Positions 5,989 to 12,562 of a DNA stretch of 12,562 nt are shown here, piece by piece. The translations under genes were made by a program, and so were the position numbers. Location of the stretch: contig CALEJX010000402.1 in NCBI GenBank assembly GCA_937898375.1, positions 1 to 12,562 on the forward strand. The letters run 5' to 3'. Numbering within the stretch: position 1 is the first letter of the stretch; each line of letters opens with the position of its first letter. This stretch comes from an uncultured Ruminococcus sp. (GTDB lineage: Bacteria; Bacillota; Clostridia; Oscillospirales; Ruminococcaceae). The notes under the pieces were generated by a model. The model was not told the origin of the DNA. It saw only the letters and a list, made by a program, of their open reading frames with translations, and searched no databases.

Positions 5989-6957
5989 TTGAATATTTCT
6001 GTAAAGCATTCAATGCGCTTGCTTTGCAGTACAGTAATAGTAATGCTTGTCTATATGGCAGGCATTACTGCTATTTCTGCATATGCACTTGATAACAACA
6101 TTTATCTTGCAGACGCTCACCCACACTACAGACACCCTGTTACAGGGGTCATCGAGGACAGTGGCGGAGACGGCTCGGAGGTGCTGGGACAATCCATGAC
6201 AGAGGGTGCGCTGAAAACAGAGTCTCTTATCGAAGTTGACCCTGAGGGAAGAATGTATGCCACCATAAGGCTTGGACTTATGGATAATATCGAAAATCCG
6301 CAGTTCAAGGTGCAAAAAGACGGCTACAGCGATTTCTATGATGTTTCCGCAGACCTTATGAAAGAAAATTATGACGCAAACGAAAGCGATTTCCGCTTTG
6401 AGATACCAAACGAAAACGCCATTGTGAGATGTACTTTCTATGTTGTTGCAATGGGCAGAGATGTTGTTTTCTACATAGATTTTGACAATATCAGAGAGGG
6501 AAGCGGCGACTTTGTTACAAGCGTTGAGGTAAGACATAACGATAATAATGACAACAACGGCGGCAATGAACAGCCTGACCAAAACAACGAACAGCCTGCT
6601 CAGACCACCACGGCTCAGACTACTACAAAGCCTGCCGAAACAACAGCGAAAACCACAACTACAACTAAAAAATCAGAGGAAAGCTCATCTTTGGCAGACA
6701 GCTCATCTGCTGTGACTACTACCACAACTACTGTTACTTTGCCTGTTGCCGACAGCGACGACACGTCAGGAGTGAAAGGTCTTGAGCTTTTTGACGAGAA
6801 CGGCGACCCTATAGAAAAGGACAGCTCCTCAGAGAGCGAAAAGTCAGGGGACAGTGGCAAGAGCGGAAACGTCGTCGTGCCTGTTGCAATAGCGGCGGCA
6901 GTGGTCGTTATCGCAGGCGGAGCAGGCTTTGTTGTGTGGAAGAAAAGGAGGCTGTAA
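5989..6957 (+). CDS. Shp-type haem-binding surface protein, membrane anchored
   Basis: The product has 322 residues from a TTG start, 3 bases after the previous stop. An N-terminal signal (about 10-33) precedes the conserved block 'HPHYRHPVTGVIEDSGG' (44-60), 'LGQSMTEGAL' (66-75), 'RLGLMDNI' (94-101), 'DFRFEIPNENAIVRC' (134-148) and 'YVVAMGRDVVFYIDFDN' (151-167). This pattern is that of the streptococcal Shp haem-binding domain, a NEAT relative that holds haem between two methionines (M66 and M153 in S. pyogenes Shp). M70 and M155 here are the natural equivalents, with nearly the same spacing. A long Asn/Gln/Thr/Ser-rich linker (183-293) leads to a transmembrane segment (294-316) and the tail KKRRL, with no LPxTG-like motif, so it stays in the membrane with a tether. 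By analogy it would receive haem from the wall protein and hand it to the lipoprotein encoded next. Confidence 0.85.
   Translation: MNISVKHSMRLLCSTVIVMLVYMAGITAISAYALDNNIYLADAHPHYRHPVTGVIEDSGGDGSEVLGQSMTEGALKTESLIEVDPEGRMYATIRLGLMDNIENPQFKVQKDGYSDFYDVSADLMKENYDANESDFRFEIPNENAIVRCTFYVVAMGRDVVFYIDFDNIREGSGDFVTSVEVRHNDNNDNNGGNEQPDQNNEQPAQTTTAQTTTKPAETTAKTTTTTKKSEESSSLADSSSAVTTTTTTVTLPVADSDDTSGVKGLELFDENGDPIEKDSSSESEKSGDSGKSGNVVVPVAIAAAVVVIAGGAGFVVWKKRRL
6946..6951 (+). promoter_or_regulatory. Ribosome binding site for the haem lipoprotein
   Basis: AGGAGG lies inside the end of the upstream gene, 9 bases before the ATG at 6961. Confidence 0.8.
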
Positions 6958-6960
6958 GAA

Positions 6961-7869
6961 ATGAAAAAGCTGAGAATAGCGGCTGTTCTTACAGCGGCTT
7001 TGATGACGGCGGCACTTTGCGGCTGTGTAGACCAGCACCCTGAGGAAAACTCAAAGGCTGAAAGCGGCAACGTAACAAGCGCAGACGATCTTAGGATAGC
7101 GGCGACCTCGCCTGCCGTAGCGGATATATGCGATAAGCTTGATATCGACCTTGTGGGTGTTTGCTCCTCCACTGTAAGCACTATACCTGACAGATACAAA
7201 GATGCAACACAACTCGGCACGGCAATGAATCCTGACACGGAGATACTCGCTTCTCTTGACCTTGATTGGATACTCAGCCCTTCGAGCCTTGAAAGCGATC
7301 TGCAGCCTAAGTATGCGGCAATAAAGACAAAATCGGCTTTTCTTAACTTGAAAAGCGTTGAGGGTATGTACAAGTCTATAGAGGAGCTTGGAGAAATGTT
7401 TGACAGGCAGGAGCAGGCTCAGAAGCTTGTGGACGAGTATACAAGCTTCATGGACGAATACAAGAATAAGAACAAGGGCAAGGAAAGTCCAAAGGTGCTT
7501 GTGCTTATGGGTCTGCCTGGGTCTTATATCGTTGCCACGGACAACAGCTATGTAGGCTCGCTTGTAAAACTTGCAGGCGGCACTAACGTTTACGGCGACG
7601 GCGGCGGACAGGAATTTCTCAATGCAAACACTGAGGATATGGAAACAAAAGATCCTGATATAATCGTTCGCTGTGCACACGCTCTCCCTGACGAAGTTGT
7701 GGAAATGTTCAATGAGGAGTTCGCTACAAACGATATCTGGAAGCATTTCAGAGCGGTGCAGGAGGGCAAGGTCTATGACCTGTCTTACGAATATTTCGGC
7801 ATGAGCGCAGGCTTTGACTATCCGCAGGCGCTTGACGAATTACAGCCTATTTTGTATGGTGATGAATGA
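6961..7869 (+). CDS. isdE: Haem ABC transporter substrate-binding lipoprotein, IsdE/HtsA-like
   Basis: The product has 302 residues, close to S. aureus IsdE. A lipoprotein signal ends in LCGC, so C22 is the likely lipidated residue. The mature part is a cluster-A (helical-backbone) binding protein: 'RIAATSPAVADICDKL' (45-60), 'LVGVCSS' (64-70), 'ATQLGTAMNPDTEILASLDL' (82-101), 'VLMGLPGSYIVATDNSYVGS' (181-200) and 'PDIIVRCAHALPDEV' (232-246). In IsdE and HtsA haem is bound by one Met and one His; M89 (in GTAMNPD) and H240 (in CAHALP) sit in the matching motifs. It should take haem from the surface proteins and deliver it to the permease. The gene starts 3 bases after the Shp-like gene and overlaps the permease gene by 4. 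I use the symbol for the family match; orthology is not proven. Confidence 0.87.
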   Translation: MKKLRIAAVLTAALMTAALCGCVDQHPEENSKAESGNVTSADDLRIAATSPAVADICDKLDIDLVGVCSSTVSTIPDRYKDATQLGTAMNPDTEILASLDLDWILSPSSLESDLQPKYAAIKTKSAFLNLKSVEGMYKSIEELGEMFDRQEQAQKLVDEYTSFMDEYKNKNKGKESPKVLVLMGLPGSYIVATDNSYVGSLVKLAGGTNVYGDGGGQEFLNANTEDMETKDPDIIVRCAHALPDEVVEMFNEEFATNDIWKHFRAVQEGKVYDLSYEYFGMSAGFDYPQALDELQPILYGDE

Positions 7870-8858
7870 TGATAAAAAAGAAAAAGGTAGTATTATCCTA
7901 TATCATAACGGCGGTATTGCTGTTTGCACTGTTTCTTGTGGCGGTGAATACGGGAAGCTTGAAAATAACGCCAAAAGAGCTTTTTGACGGGCTTTTTATA
8001 AAGTATAACAAGACCGTCGCAACTATCTATGACCTGCGTTTCCCTAGAATTTTTATCGCAATGATAGGCGGAGCGGCAATGGCTGTTTCAGGCGTGCTTT
8101 TGCAGGCTGTCATGAAAAATCCTCTCGCCGACCCCGGTATCATAGGCATAAGCTCAGGCGCAAGCTTCACGGCGGTGCTTATAACAGCGTTTTTCCCGAC
8201 ACTTTATTTCTTCACTCCGCTTTTTGCTTTTATCGGCGGCGTGGTAGCTTGTCTGCTTGTGTATTCACTTTCGTGGCGTGGAGGACTTAGTCCGCTGAGG
8301 ATAATCCTTGTGGGTGTGGCAGTGAACGCAATGTTCACGGGACTTATGTCGGCATTCAACAGCGGCACAGGCTCTACATACTCAGGTGCGGCAAGCATTG
8401 TCAATGCAAACATCACAATGAAAACATGGGACGATTTTCAGACACTTGCAATATATTCCGCTGTAGGTCTTGTGCTTTCTCTCCTTGTCTGTTCAAAATG
8501 CAATCTTCTTGCACTTGAAGATAAGACTGCACGTTCTCTCGGCGTGAACGTAAACGGCACAAGGCTAATGATATCAGGCATTGCAGTTTTGCTTGCTTCT
8601 ATCTCAACTGCTGTTATTGGACCGATTAGCTTTCTCGGTCTTATCGTGCCTCATATCGCAAGACTTCTTGTTGGCTCAGACCACAAAAGGCTGATACCAT
8701 ATTCAATGATACTTGGCGCATTCGTGTTCCTGCTTGCCGACACCATAGGCAGAACTATCGCATCTCCTTATGAGATATCCGCAAGCGTTATAATGTCCGT
8801 TATAGGCGGACCGTTCTTTATCATACTTCTGAGGAGGTCGGACAAGCGTCATGGATAA
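7866..8858 (+). CDS. isdF: Haem ABC transporter permease, FecCD/IsdF family
   Basis: The product has 330 residues and many hydrophobic segments (nine or ten). Family signatures are clear: 'LRFPRI' (57-62), 'GVLLQAVMKNPLADPGIIG' (76-94), 'GISSGAS' (94-100), 'ALEDKTARSLGV' (216-227), 'GPISFLGLIVPHIARLLVG' (252-270) and 'GGPFFIILLRR' (314-324). It forms the membrane channel of a BtuCD-type importer, probably as a homodimer, since no second permease of this kind is encoded. The ATG overlaps the upstream stop (ATGA), which indicates translational coupling; no strong ribosome site precedes it. A second ATG directly follows at 7869 and could also be used. Family membership is certain; haem as substrate rests on the neighbouring lipoprotein. 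Confidence 0.88.
   Translation: MMIKKKKVVLSYIITAVLLFALFLVAVNTGSLKITPKELFDGLFIKYNKTVATIYDLRFPRIFIAMIGGAAMAVSGVLLQAVMKNPLADPGIIGISSGASFTAVLITAFFPTLYFFTPLFAFIGGVVACLLVYSLSWRGGLSPLRIILVGVAVNAMFTGLMSAFNSGTGSTYSGAASIVNANITMKTWDDFQTLAIYSAVGLVLSLLVCSKCNLLALEDKTARSLGVNVNGTRLMISGIAVLLASISTAVIGPISFLGLIVPHIARLLVGSDHKRLIPYSMILGAFVFLLADTIGRTIASPYEISASVIMSVIGGPFFIILLRRSDKRHG
8832..8837 (+). promoter_or_regulatory. Ribosome binding site for the importer ATPase
   Basis: AGGAGG inside the end of the permease gene, 13 bases before the ATG at 8851; the spacing is a little long. Confidence 0.65.
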
Positions 8859-9624
8859 TGTTTTTGATATAAAGGGTCTGACCTTTTCATACGGCACCAA
8901 CGAAGTCATAAAGGGGCTTGACCTTTCCATAAAGCAGGGTAAAGTTACCACTCTTATCGGTGCGAACGGCTGTGGAAAGTCAACGCTTTTTAATCTTATC
9001 ACGAAAAATCTCAGACCTCAGAGCGGTGAGATACGCTTGGAGGGCAAGGATATCTCACAGGTGAAGCTGAAAGATTTTGCACGTCAGGTGGCTATCGTTC
9101 ATCAGTATAACACCGCCCCTGCGGATATCTCAGTTGAAAAGCTGGTGGCATTCGGAAGAACACCTTATCACGGCTTTGGAAGCCTTTCAAACTCTGAGGA
9201 GGACGAGGAGAAGATAAAGCGTGCCCTTGAGATAACCAATACAGAAAAGCTGAAAGACAAGGCTGTGGCTCAGCTTTCAGGCGGACAGAAACAGCGTGTG
9301 TGGATAGCAATGGCGCTGGCGCAGGACACAAAGATACTTTTTCTTGACGAGCCTACCACTTATCTTGATATACGCTATCAGCTTCAGATATTGAAGCTTG
9401 TGAGAAAGCTGAATGAAGAATACGGCATGACGGTGATAATGGTGCTTCACGATATAAACCAATCGCTGTATTATTCCGACGAGATAGTGGCAATGAAAGA
9501 CGGCAGGATAACCGCTCAGGGCAAGCCGGAGGAGATAATAACCTCGGAGCTTATCAAGAACGTTTATGACGTGGAGCTTGGGATATCTGCGGTGAACGGA
9601 AAGCCTTTCGTGCTTCCTGTCTGA
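8851..9624 (+). CDS. Haem ABC transporter ATP-binding protein, FepC/BtuD type
   Basis: The product has 257 residues and a complete ATPase: Walker A GANGCGKST (37-45), Q-loop Q85, signature LSGGQ (142-146), Walker B ILFLDE (162-167, with catalytic E167) and H-loop H200. 'LDEPTTYLDIRYQLQILKLV' is typical for ATPases of iron-siderophore, haem and B12 importers. As a dimer it would power the permease encoded just upstream, whose gene it overlaps by 8 bases. Note that S. aureus isdEF lacks a dedicated ATPase gene, whereas here the importer is complete (lipoprotein, permease, ATPase). No residues look degenerate. Confidence 0.9.
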   Translation: MDNVFDIKGLTFSYGTNEVIKGLDLSIKQGKVTTLIGANGCGKSTLFNLITKNLRPQSGEIRLEGKDISQVKLKDFARQVAIVHQYNTAPADISVEKLVAFGRTPYHGFGSLSNSEEDEEKIKRALEITNTEKLKDKAVAQLSGGQKQRVWIAMALAQDTKILFLDEPTTYLDIRYQLQILKLVRKLNEEYGMTVIMVLHDINQSLYYSDEIVAMKDGRITAQGKPEEIITSELIKNVYDVELGISAVNGKPFVLPV

Positions 9625-9630
9625 AATTAT

Positions 9631-9635
9631 AGGAG
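9631..9635 (+). promoter_or_regulatory. Ribosome binding site for the CydD-like gene
   Basis: AGGAG is 7 bases before ATG at 9643. An ATG at 9639 is out of frame and soon closes, so 9643 is chosen. Confidence 0.7.
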
Positions 9636-9642
9636 AAAATGA

Positions 9643-11376
9643 ATGATAAAAAAGAGACTTATCGCCGAGCTTGGCGACAGTAAAAAATATATTGCAGGCA
9701 ATGTTGCGGCGCAGTGGGTGGGTATGCTTTCAAATGCGGTGATGATATTTTCACTTGGCTCGCTGCTTCAAAAGCTTGTGGAAAACAAGTCCGCAGGGGT
9801 AGGAGCGGCTGTTACTGCGGCGGTGATATCCCTGATAGTAAGGGCGGTCTGTTCATTTTTACAGGAAAAGTTCAGCTACCTTGCTTCAAAGTCGGTGAAA
9901 AAACGGCTTAGAGAAATGATATTCTCAAAGCTTCTGCGCCTTGGGAGCGGATATCGTGAGAAGGTGTCAACATCAGAAGTGGTTCAAGTGTCCGTTGAGG
10001 GCGTTGACCAGCTTGAAACTTATTTTGGTCAGTATCTCCCACAGTTTTTCTATGCAATGCTCGCCCCTGTGACGCTGTTTGTTATGCTTTCATTTGTGAG
10101 CTTCAAGTCGGCGTTGGTGCTTCTTATCTGCGTGCCTCTTATCCCGGCGGCTATAGTTGCGGTGCAGAAGATAGCAAAAAAGCTTCTGAACAAATATTGG
10201 GGACAGTATACAAAGCTTGGTGACACGTTCCTTGAAAACTTGCAGGGACTAACCACTCTGAAAATCTATCAGGCTGACGAATACAAAAATCAGCAGATGA
10301 ACGAGGAGTCGGAAAAGTTCAGAAAAATAACAATGAAAGTTCTCACTATGCAGCTCAATTCCGTCACCATAATGGATCTTATCGCATACGGCGGAGCGGC
10401 TCTTGGCGTTATCTTGGCAGCAGGGCAGTTCAGACAAGGCGTTATCGGACTTGCAGGCTGTTTTGTGATAATAATGCTCTCGGCTGATTTTTTCATACCG
10501 ATGAGAAGATTGGGCAGCTTTTTCCATGTTGCAATGAACGGCATGGCGGCAAGCGACAAGATGTTCGCTATCCTTGACCTGCCTGAGCCTGAGAAAAAGT
10601 CAGGCGTGGTGGATAGAGATAACTGTACGATAAAATGTACTGATATGAGCTTTTCTTATACCCCTGACAGAGAGGTGATACACGGCGCAGATATCGAGTT
10701 CAAGGCAGGCTGTCTTACGGCTGTCTGCGGAGAGTCGGGCTGTGGAAAATCTACCATTGCGGCTATTCTAATGGGCAGGAACAAGGGCTACAAAGGTTCT
10801 GTAAAGATAGGAAATACCGAGCTTTGCGACATATCAGAAGAAAGCCTTATGAGAAATATCACATACATTTCTCACAGCAGTGTGCTTTTTAAGGGTACAG
10901 TTAGGGAAAATCTTCTTATGGCAAAGCCTGACGCCGAGGACGCAGAGCTTTGGCAGGTGCTTGAAAAGACGAAGCTTGCTGATTTCCTTAGGAGAGAAAC
11001 GGGGCTTGATACGCTTCTTGCGGAAAATGCCGCAAATCTCTCAGGTGGACAGAAGCAGAGGCTTGCCCTTGCAAGAGCGCTTCTCCACGATTCTGCGGTA
11101 TATATTTTTGACGAAGCCACAAGCAACATCGACGCTGACAGCGAAAACGACATCATGGAGCAGATATTTGAGCTTGCAAAAACTAAAACTGTTATCGTTA
11201 TTTCTCACAGGCTTGCAAACACTGCGAAAGCAGATATGATATACGCAATGGAAAAAGGCGAGGTCAGAGAGTGCGGCACACATGATGAATTAGTACAGAA
11301 AAACGGACTGTATGCAAAACTGTGGAACGCTCAGCAAAGCCTTGAAGCTGTAAGAAACGGAGGTGTCTGTCAGTGA
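9643..11376 (+). CDS. CydD-like fused ABC permease/ATPase
   Basis: The product has 577 residues: a six-helix exporter-type membrane domain (about 15-300) fused to an ATPase (about 328-577). The stretch 'VQVSVEGVDQLETYFGQYLP' (114-133) with 'VPLIPAAIVAVQKIAKK' (164-180) and 'TFLENLQGLTTLKIYQAD' (195-212) is characteristic of CydD-type subunits rather than of lipid or drug exporters. ATPase motifs are Walker A GESGCGKST (363-371), LSGGQ (466-470), FDE with E491, and H522 in 'SHR'. The Q-loop Gln is replaced by H411 in 'YISHSSVLFKGT'. CydDC of E. coli is needed for cytochrome bd assembly, has been linked to glutathione/cysteine export and has also been proposed to transport haem. No cydAB genes are visible here. 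It starts 18 bases after the importer ATPase and overlaps its presumed partner by 4 bases. Role in the haem operon is inference. Confidence 0.75.
   Translation: MIKKRLIAELGDSKKYIAGNVAAQWVGMLSNAVMIFSLGSLLQKLVENKSAGVGAAVTAAVISLIVRAVCSFLQEKFSYLASKSVKKRLREMIFSKLLRLGSGYREKVSTSEVVQVSVEGVDQLETYFGQYLPQFFYAMLAPVTLFVMLSFVSFKSALVLLICVPLIPAAIVAVQKIAKKLLNKYWGQYTKLGDTFLENLQGLTTLKIYQADEYKNQQMNEESEKFRKITMKVLTMQLNSVTIMDLIAYGGAALGVILAAGQFRQGVIGLAGCFVIIMLSADFFIPMRRLGSFFHVAMNGMAASDKMFAILDLPEPEKKSGVVDRDNCTIKCTDMSFSYTPDREVIHGADIEFKAGCLTAVCGESGCGKSTIAAILMGRNKGYKGSVKIGNTELCDISEESLMRNITYISHSSVLFKGTVRENLLMAKPDAEDAELWQVLEKTKLADFLRRETGLDTLLAENAANLSGGQKQRLALARALLHDSAVYIFDEATSNIDADSENDIMEQIFELAKTKTVIVISHRLANTAKADMIYAMEKGEVRECGTHDELVQKNGLYAKLWNAQQSLEAVRNGGVCQ
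11359..11363 (+). promoter_or_regulatory. Ribosome binding site for the second exporter-type subunit
   Basis: GGAGG, 9 bases before the GTG at 11373, supports that non-ATG start within the GTGA stop/start overlap. Confidence 0.7.
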
Positions 11377-12562
11377 AAAAGCGCAGTAATCTATCTATAA
11401 TGCTAAGGCTCATAACACTTGTGAAGCCGCTGGCAGGCTACATGACGGCGGCTGTGGCAATGGGCGTGGCAGGCTTTTTGTGTGCGCAGTTTATAACCAT
11501 ACTTGGCGGCTATGCAATGCTTGACGTGCTTAAACTGCACGCTGGTATGAGCATTTCGGCGATATTTGCACTTGTGCTTGTGCTTGCGGTGCTGAGAGCG
11601 GTGCTTAAATACGGCGAGCAATCCTGCAACCATTTTATTGCGTTCAAGCTTCTTGCCATAATAAGAGATCACGTTTTCAAGGCGCTTAGAAAGCTTTGTC
11701 CTGCAAAGCTTGAGGGCAGAGATAAAGGCGACCTTATTTCAGTTATAACCTCGGATATCGAGCTTTTGGAAGTCTTTTATGCCCATACCATTTCCCCTGT
11801 GTGCATTGCATTTATAATGTCGCTGATAATGAGCATTTTTATCGGCAGCTTTAGCGGCGTGCTTGGTGTGATAGCGGCATTGGCTTACATTGCGGTGGGC
11901 GTTTTCGTGCCTGTGATGATATCAAAGAAAAGCGGCACGCTCGGCGAGGACTTCCGCAGACAATCGGGACAGCTTTCTGGCTATGTTCTTGAAAGTCTCA
12001 GAGGACTTGACGAGGAGATACAGTATTCCTACGGCGAAAAACGCCTTGACGATCTTAAGCTCCGCACAGATTCATTGTCCTTGAAGCAGGAGAAAATGAG
12101 CGTAAACGTGGGTTTTAATACGGCTATCACAAATTCTGTGATACTTATTTTTGACATTATAATGCTCGTGACTTCTGTATCACTCTACAGAAACGGCACT
12201 GTGGGTCTTGAGGGCGTTATAATACCTCTCGTTGCACTTATGTCAAGCTTTGGACCCGTTGTTGCGCTAGCAAATCTCGGCACAACATTGCAGAATACCC
12301 TTGCATCAGGCGGCAGAGTGCTTGATATCCTTGACGAAAGCCCTGTTACTGAGGAGATAACAAAGGGCAGAGATATCACATTCAGCGGAGCAAAGGCAGA
12401 GAACGTGACCTTCTCATACGGCGAGGAGAAGATACTTGACGGGCTGAGCCTTGAAATCGAAAAGGGCAAGATAACAGGTATCATAGGCAGAAGCGGTTCG
12501 GGAAAATCAACGCTTTTGAAGCTTTTCATGCGCTTTTGGAAAACGCAGGGCGGCAGGATAGC
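11373..12562 (+). CDS. CydC-like fused ABC permease/ATPase, 3' end beyond window
   Basis: I read 396 codons from GTG at 11373 to the right edge without a stop. The start overlaps the upstream TGA (GTGA). The membrane domain covers about residues 15-310 with notable blocks 'EQSCNHFIAFKLLAIIRDHV' (82-101), 'LRKLCPAKLEGRDKGDLISV' (105-124) and 'SDIELLEVFYAHTISPV' (127-143), which fit the CydC side of CydDC-like pairs. The ATPase begins near 340 with 'ENVTFSYGEEKILDGLSLEI' (343-362) and Walker A GRSGSGKST (372-380); the signature, Walker B and H-loop lie outside. It should pair with the 577-residue subunit as a heterodimer. Because the ATPase is cut, it cannot be seen which of the two ATP sites is the degenerate one. 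Confidence 0.78.
   Translation, partial: MKKRSNLSIMLRLITLVKPLAGYMTAAVAMGVAGFLCAQFITILGGYAMLDVLKLHAGMSISAIFALVLVLAVLRAVLKYGEQSCNHFIAFKLLAIIRDHVFKALRKLCPAKLEGRDKGDLISVITSDIELLEVFYAHTISPVCIAFIMSLIMSIFIGSFSGVLGVIAALAYIAVGVFVPVMISKKSGTLGEDFRRQSGQLSGYVLESLRGLDEEIQYSYGEKRLDDLKLRTDSLSLKQEKMSVNVGFNTAITNSVILIFDIIMLVTSVSLYRNGTVGLEGVIIPLVALMSSFGPVVALANLGTTLQNTLASGGRVLDILDESPVTEEITKGRDITFSGAKAENVTFSYGEEKILDGLSLEIEKGKITGIIGRSGSGKSTLLKLFMRFWKTQGGRI

Noticed and set aside
6586..6745. Thr/Gln-rich segment of the Shp-like gene as a DNA repeat or CRISPR-like array
   Set aside because: The repetition comes from Thr codons (ACT/ACC/ACA) in a surface linker; there are no regular repeat units or spacers.
6615..7373. 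Long minus-strand frame (252 codons) opposite the Shp-like and lipoprotein genes
   Set aside because: Its Val/Ser-rich peptide is the antisense of the Thr-rich linker, and the plus-strand genes have clear family motifs, signal sequences and ribosome sites.
7051..7746. Minus-strand 231-codon frame opposite the lipoprotein gene
   Set aside because: Shadow of a confidently assigned gene; it has no ribosome site and no recognisable domain.
1..12562. tRNA, rRNA or CRISPR features
   Set aside because: I saw no cloverleaf-like sequence, no conserved rRNA motifs and no evenly spaced repeats on either strand.

Overview
The window looks like chromosomal DNA of an anaerobic gut Firmicute, most likely a Ruminococcus-type member of Oscillospiraceae. 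The pointers are Gram-positive surface proteins (signal peptide, stalk repeats, C-terminal sorting signal, Thr-rich linker), strong AGGAGG ribosome sites, moderate GC, and an Isd/Shp-type haem system. Species is not determinable from this sequence. All genes are on the + strand.

Layout. Positions 2-172 are the tail of an aldo/keto reductase, followed closely by an FMN-type flavin reductase (193-750); a good intrinsic terminator (765-804) closes this unit. A sigma-A-type promoter (825-853) then drives a one-gene unit, a divergent DtxR-like winged-helix regulator (923-1561). Next is a 503-base gap (1562-2064). Its first 195 bases read open on the minus strand and may be a remnant or dispersed repeat. 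Its second half is a dense control region: two related TTTGTTGCA palindromes, an almost ideal promoter (1932-1960), two TTAG/CTAA-type inverted repeats (one at the predicted transcription start, one just before the ribosome site) and a small leader hairpin.

From 2065 to the right edge there is one tightly packed operon of more than 10.4 kb with no visible internal terminator: a 1306-residue cell-wall NEAT-type protein; a membrane-anchored Shp-type haem-binding protein; an IsdE/HtsA-like lipoprotein; a FecCD-type permease; its FepC-type ATPase; and a pair of CydD/CydC-like fused permease-ATPase subunits, the second cut by the window end. Gaps are -8 to +18 bases, with three stop/start overlaps.

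Working model (inference): the wall protein and the Shp-like protein capture haem outside the cell and pass it to the lipoprotein, which feeds the permease/ATPase importer. The conserved axial-ligand candidates (Met70/Met155 in the Shp-like protein, Met89/His240 in the lipoprotein) support haem rather than siderophore. The CydDC-like pair at the end is the least expected part: it may move haem, a porphyrin or a thiol across the same membrane. No haem oxygenase and no sortase are visible here. The points most worth checking are the NEAT domains with no canonical YxxxY motif, the CydDC-like pair in a haem operon, and the layered operator region.
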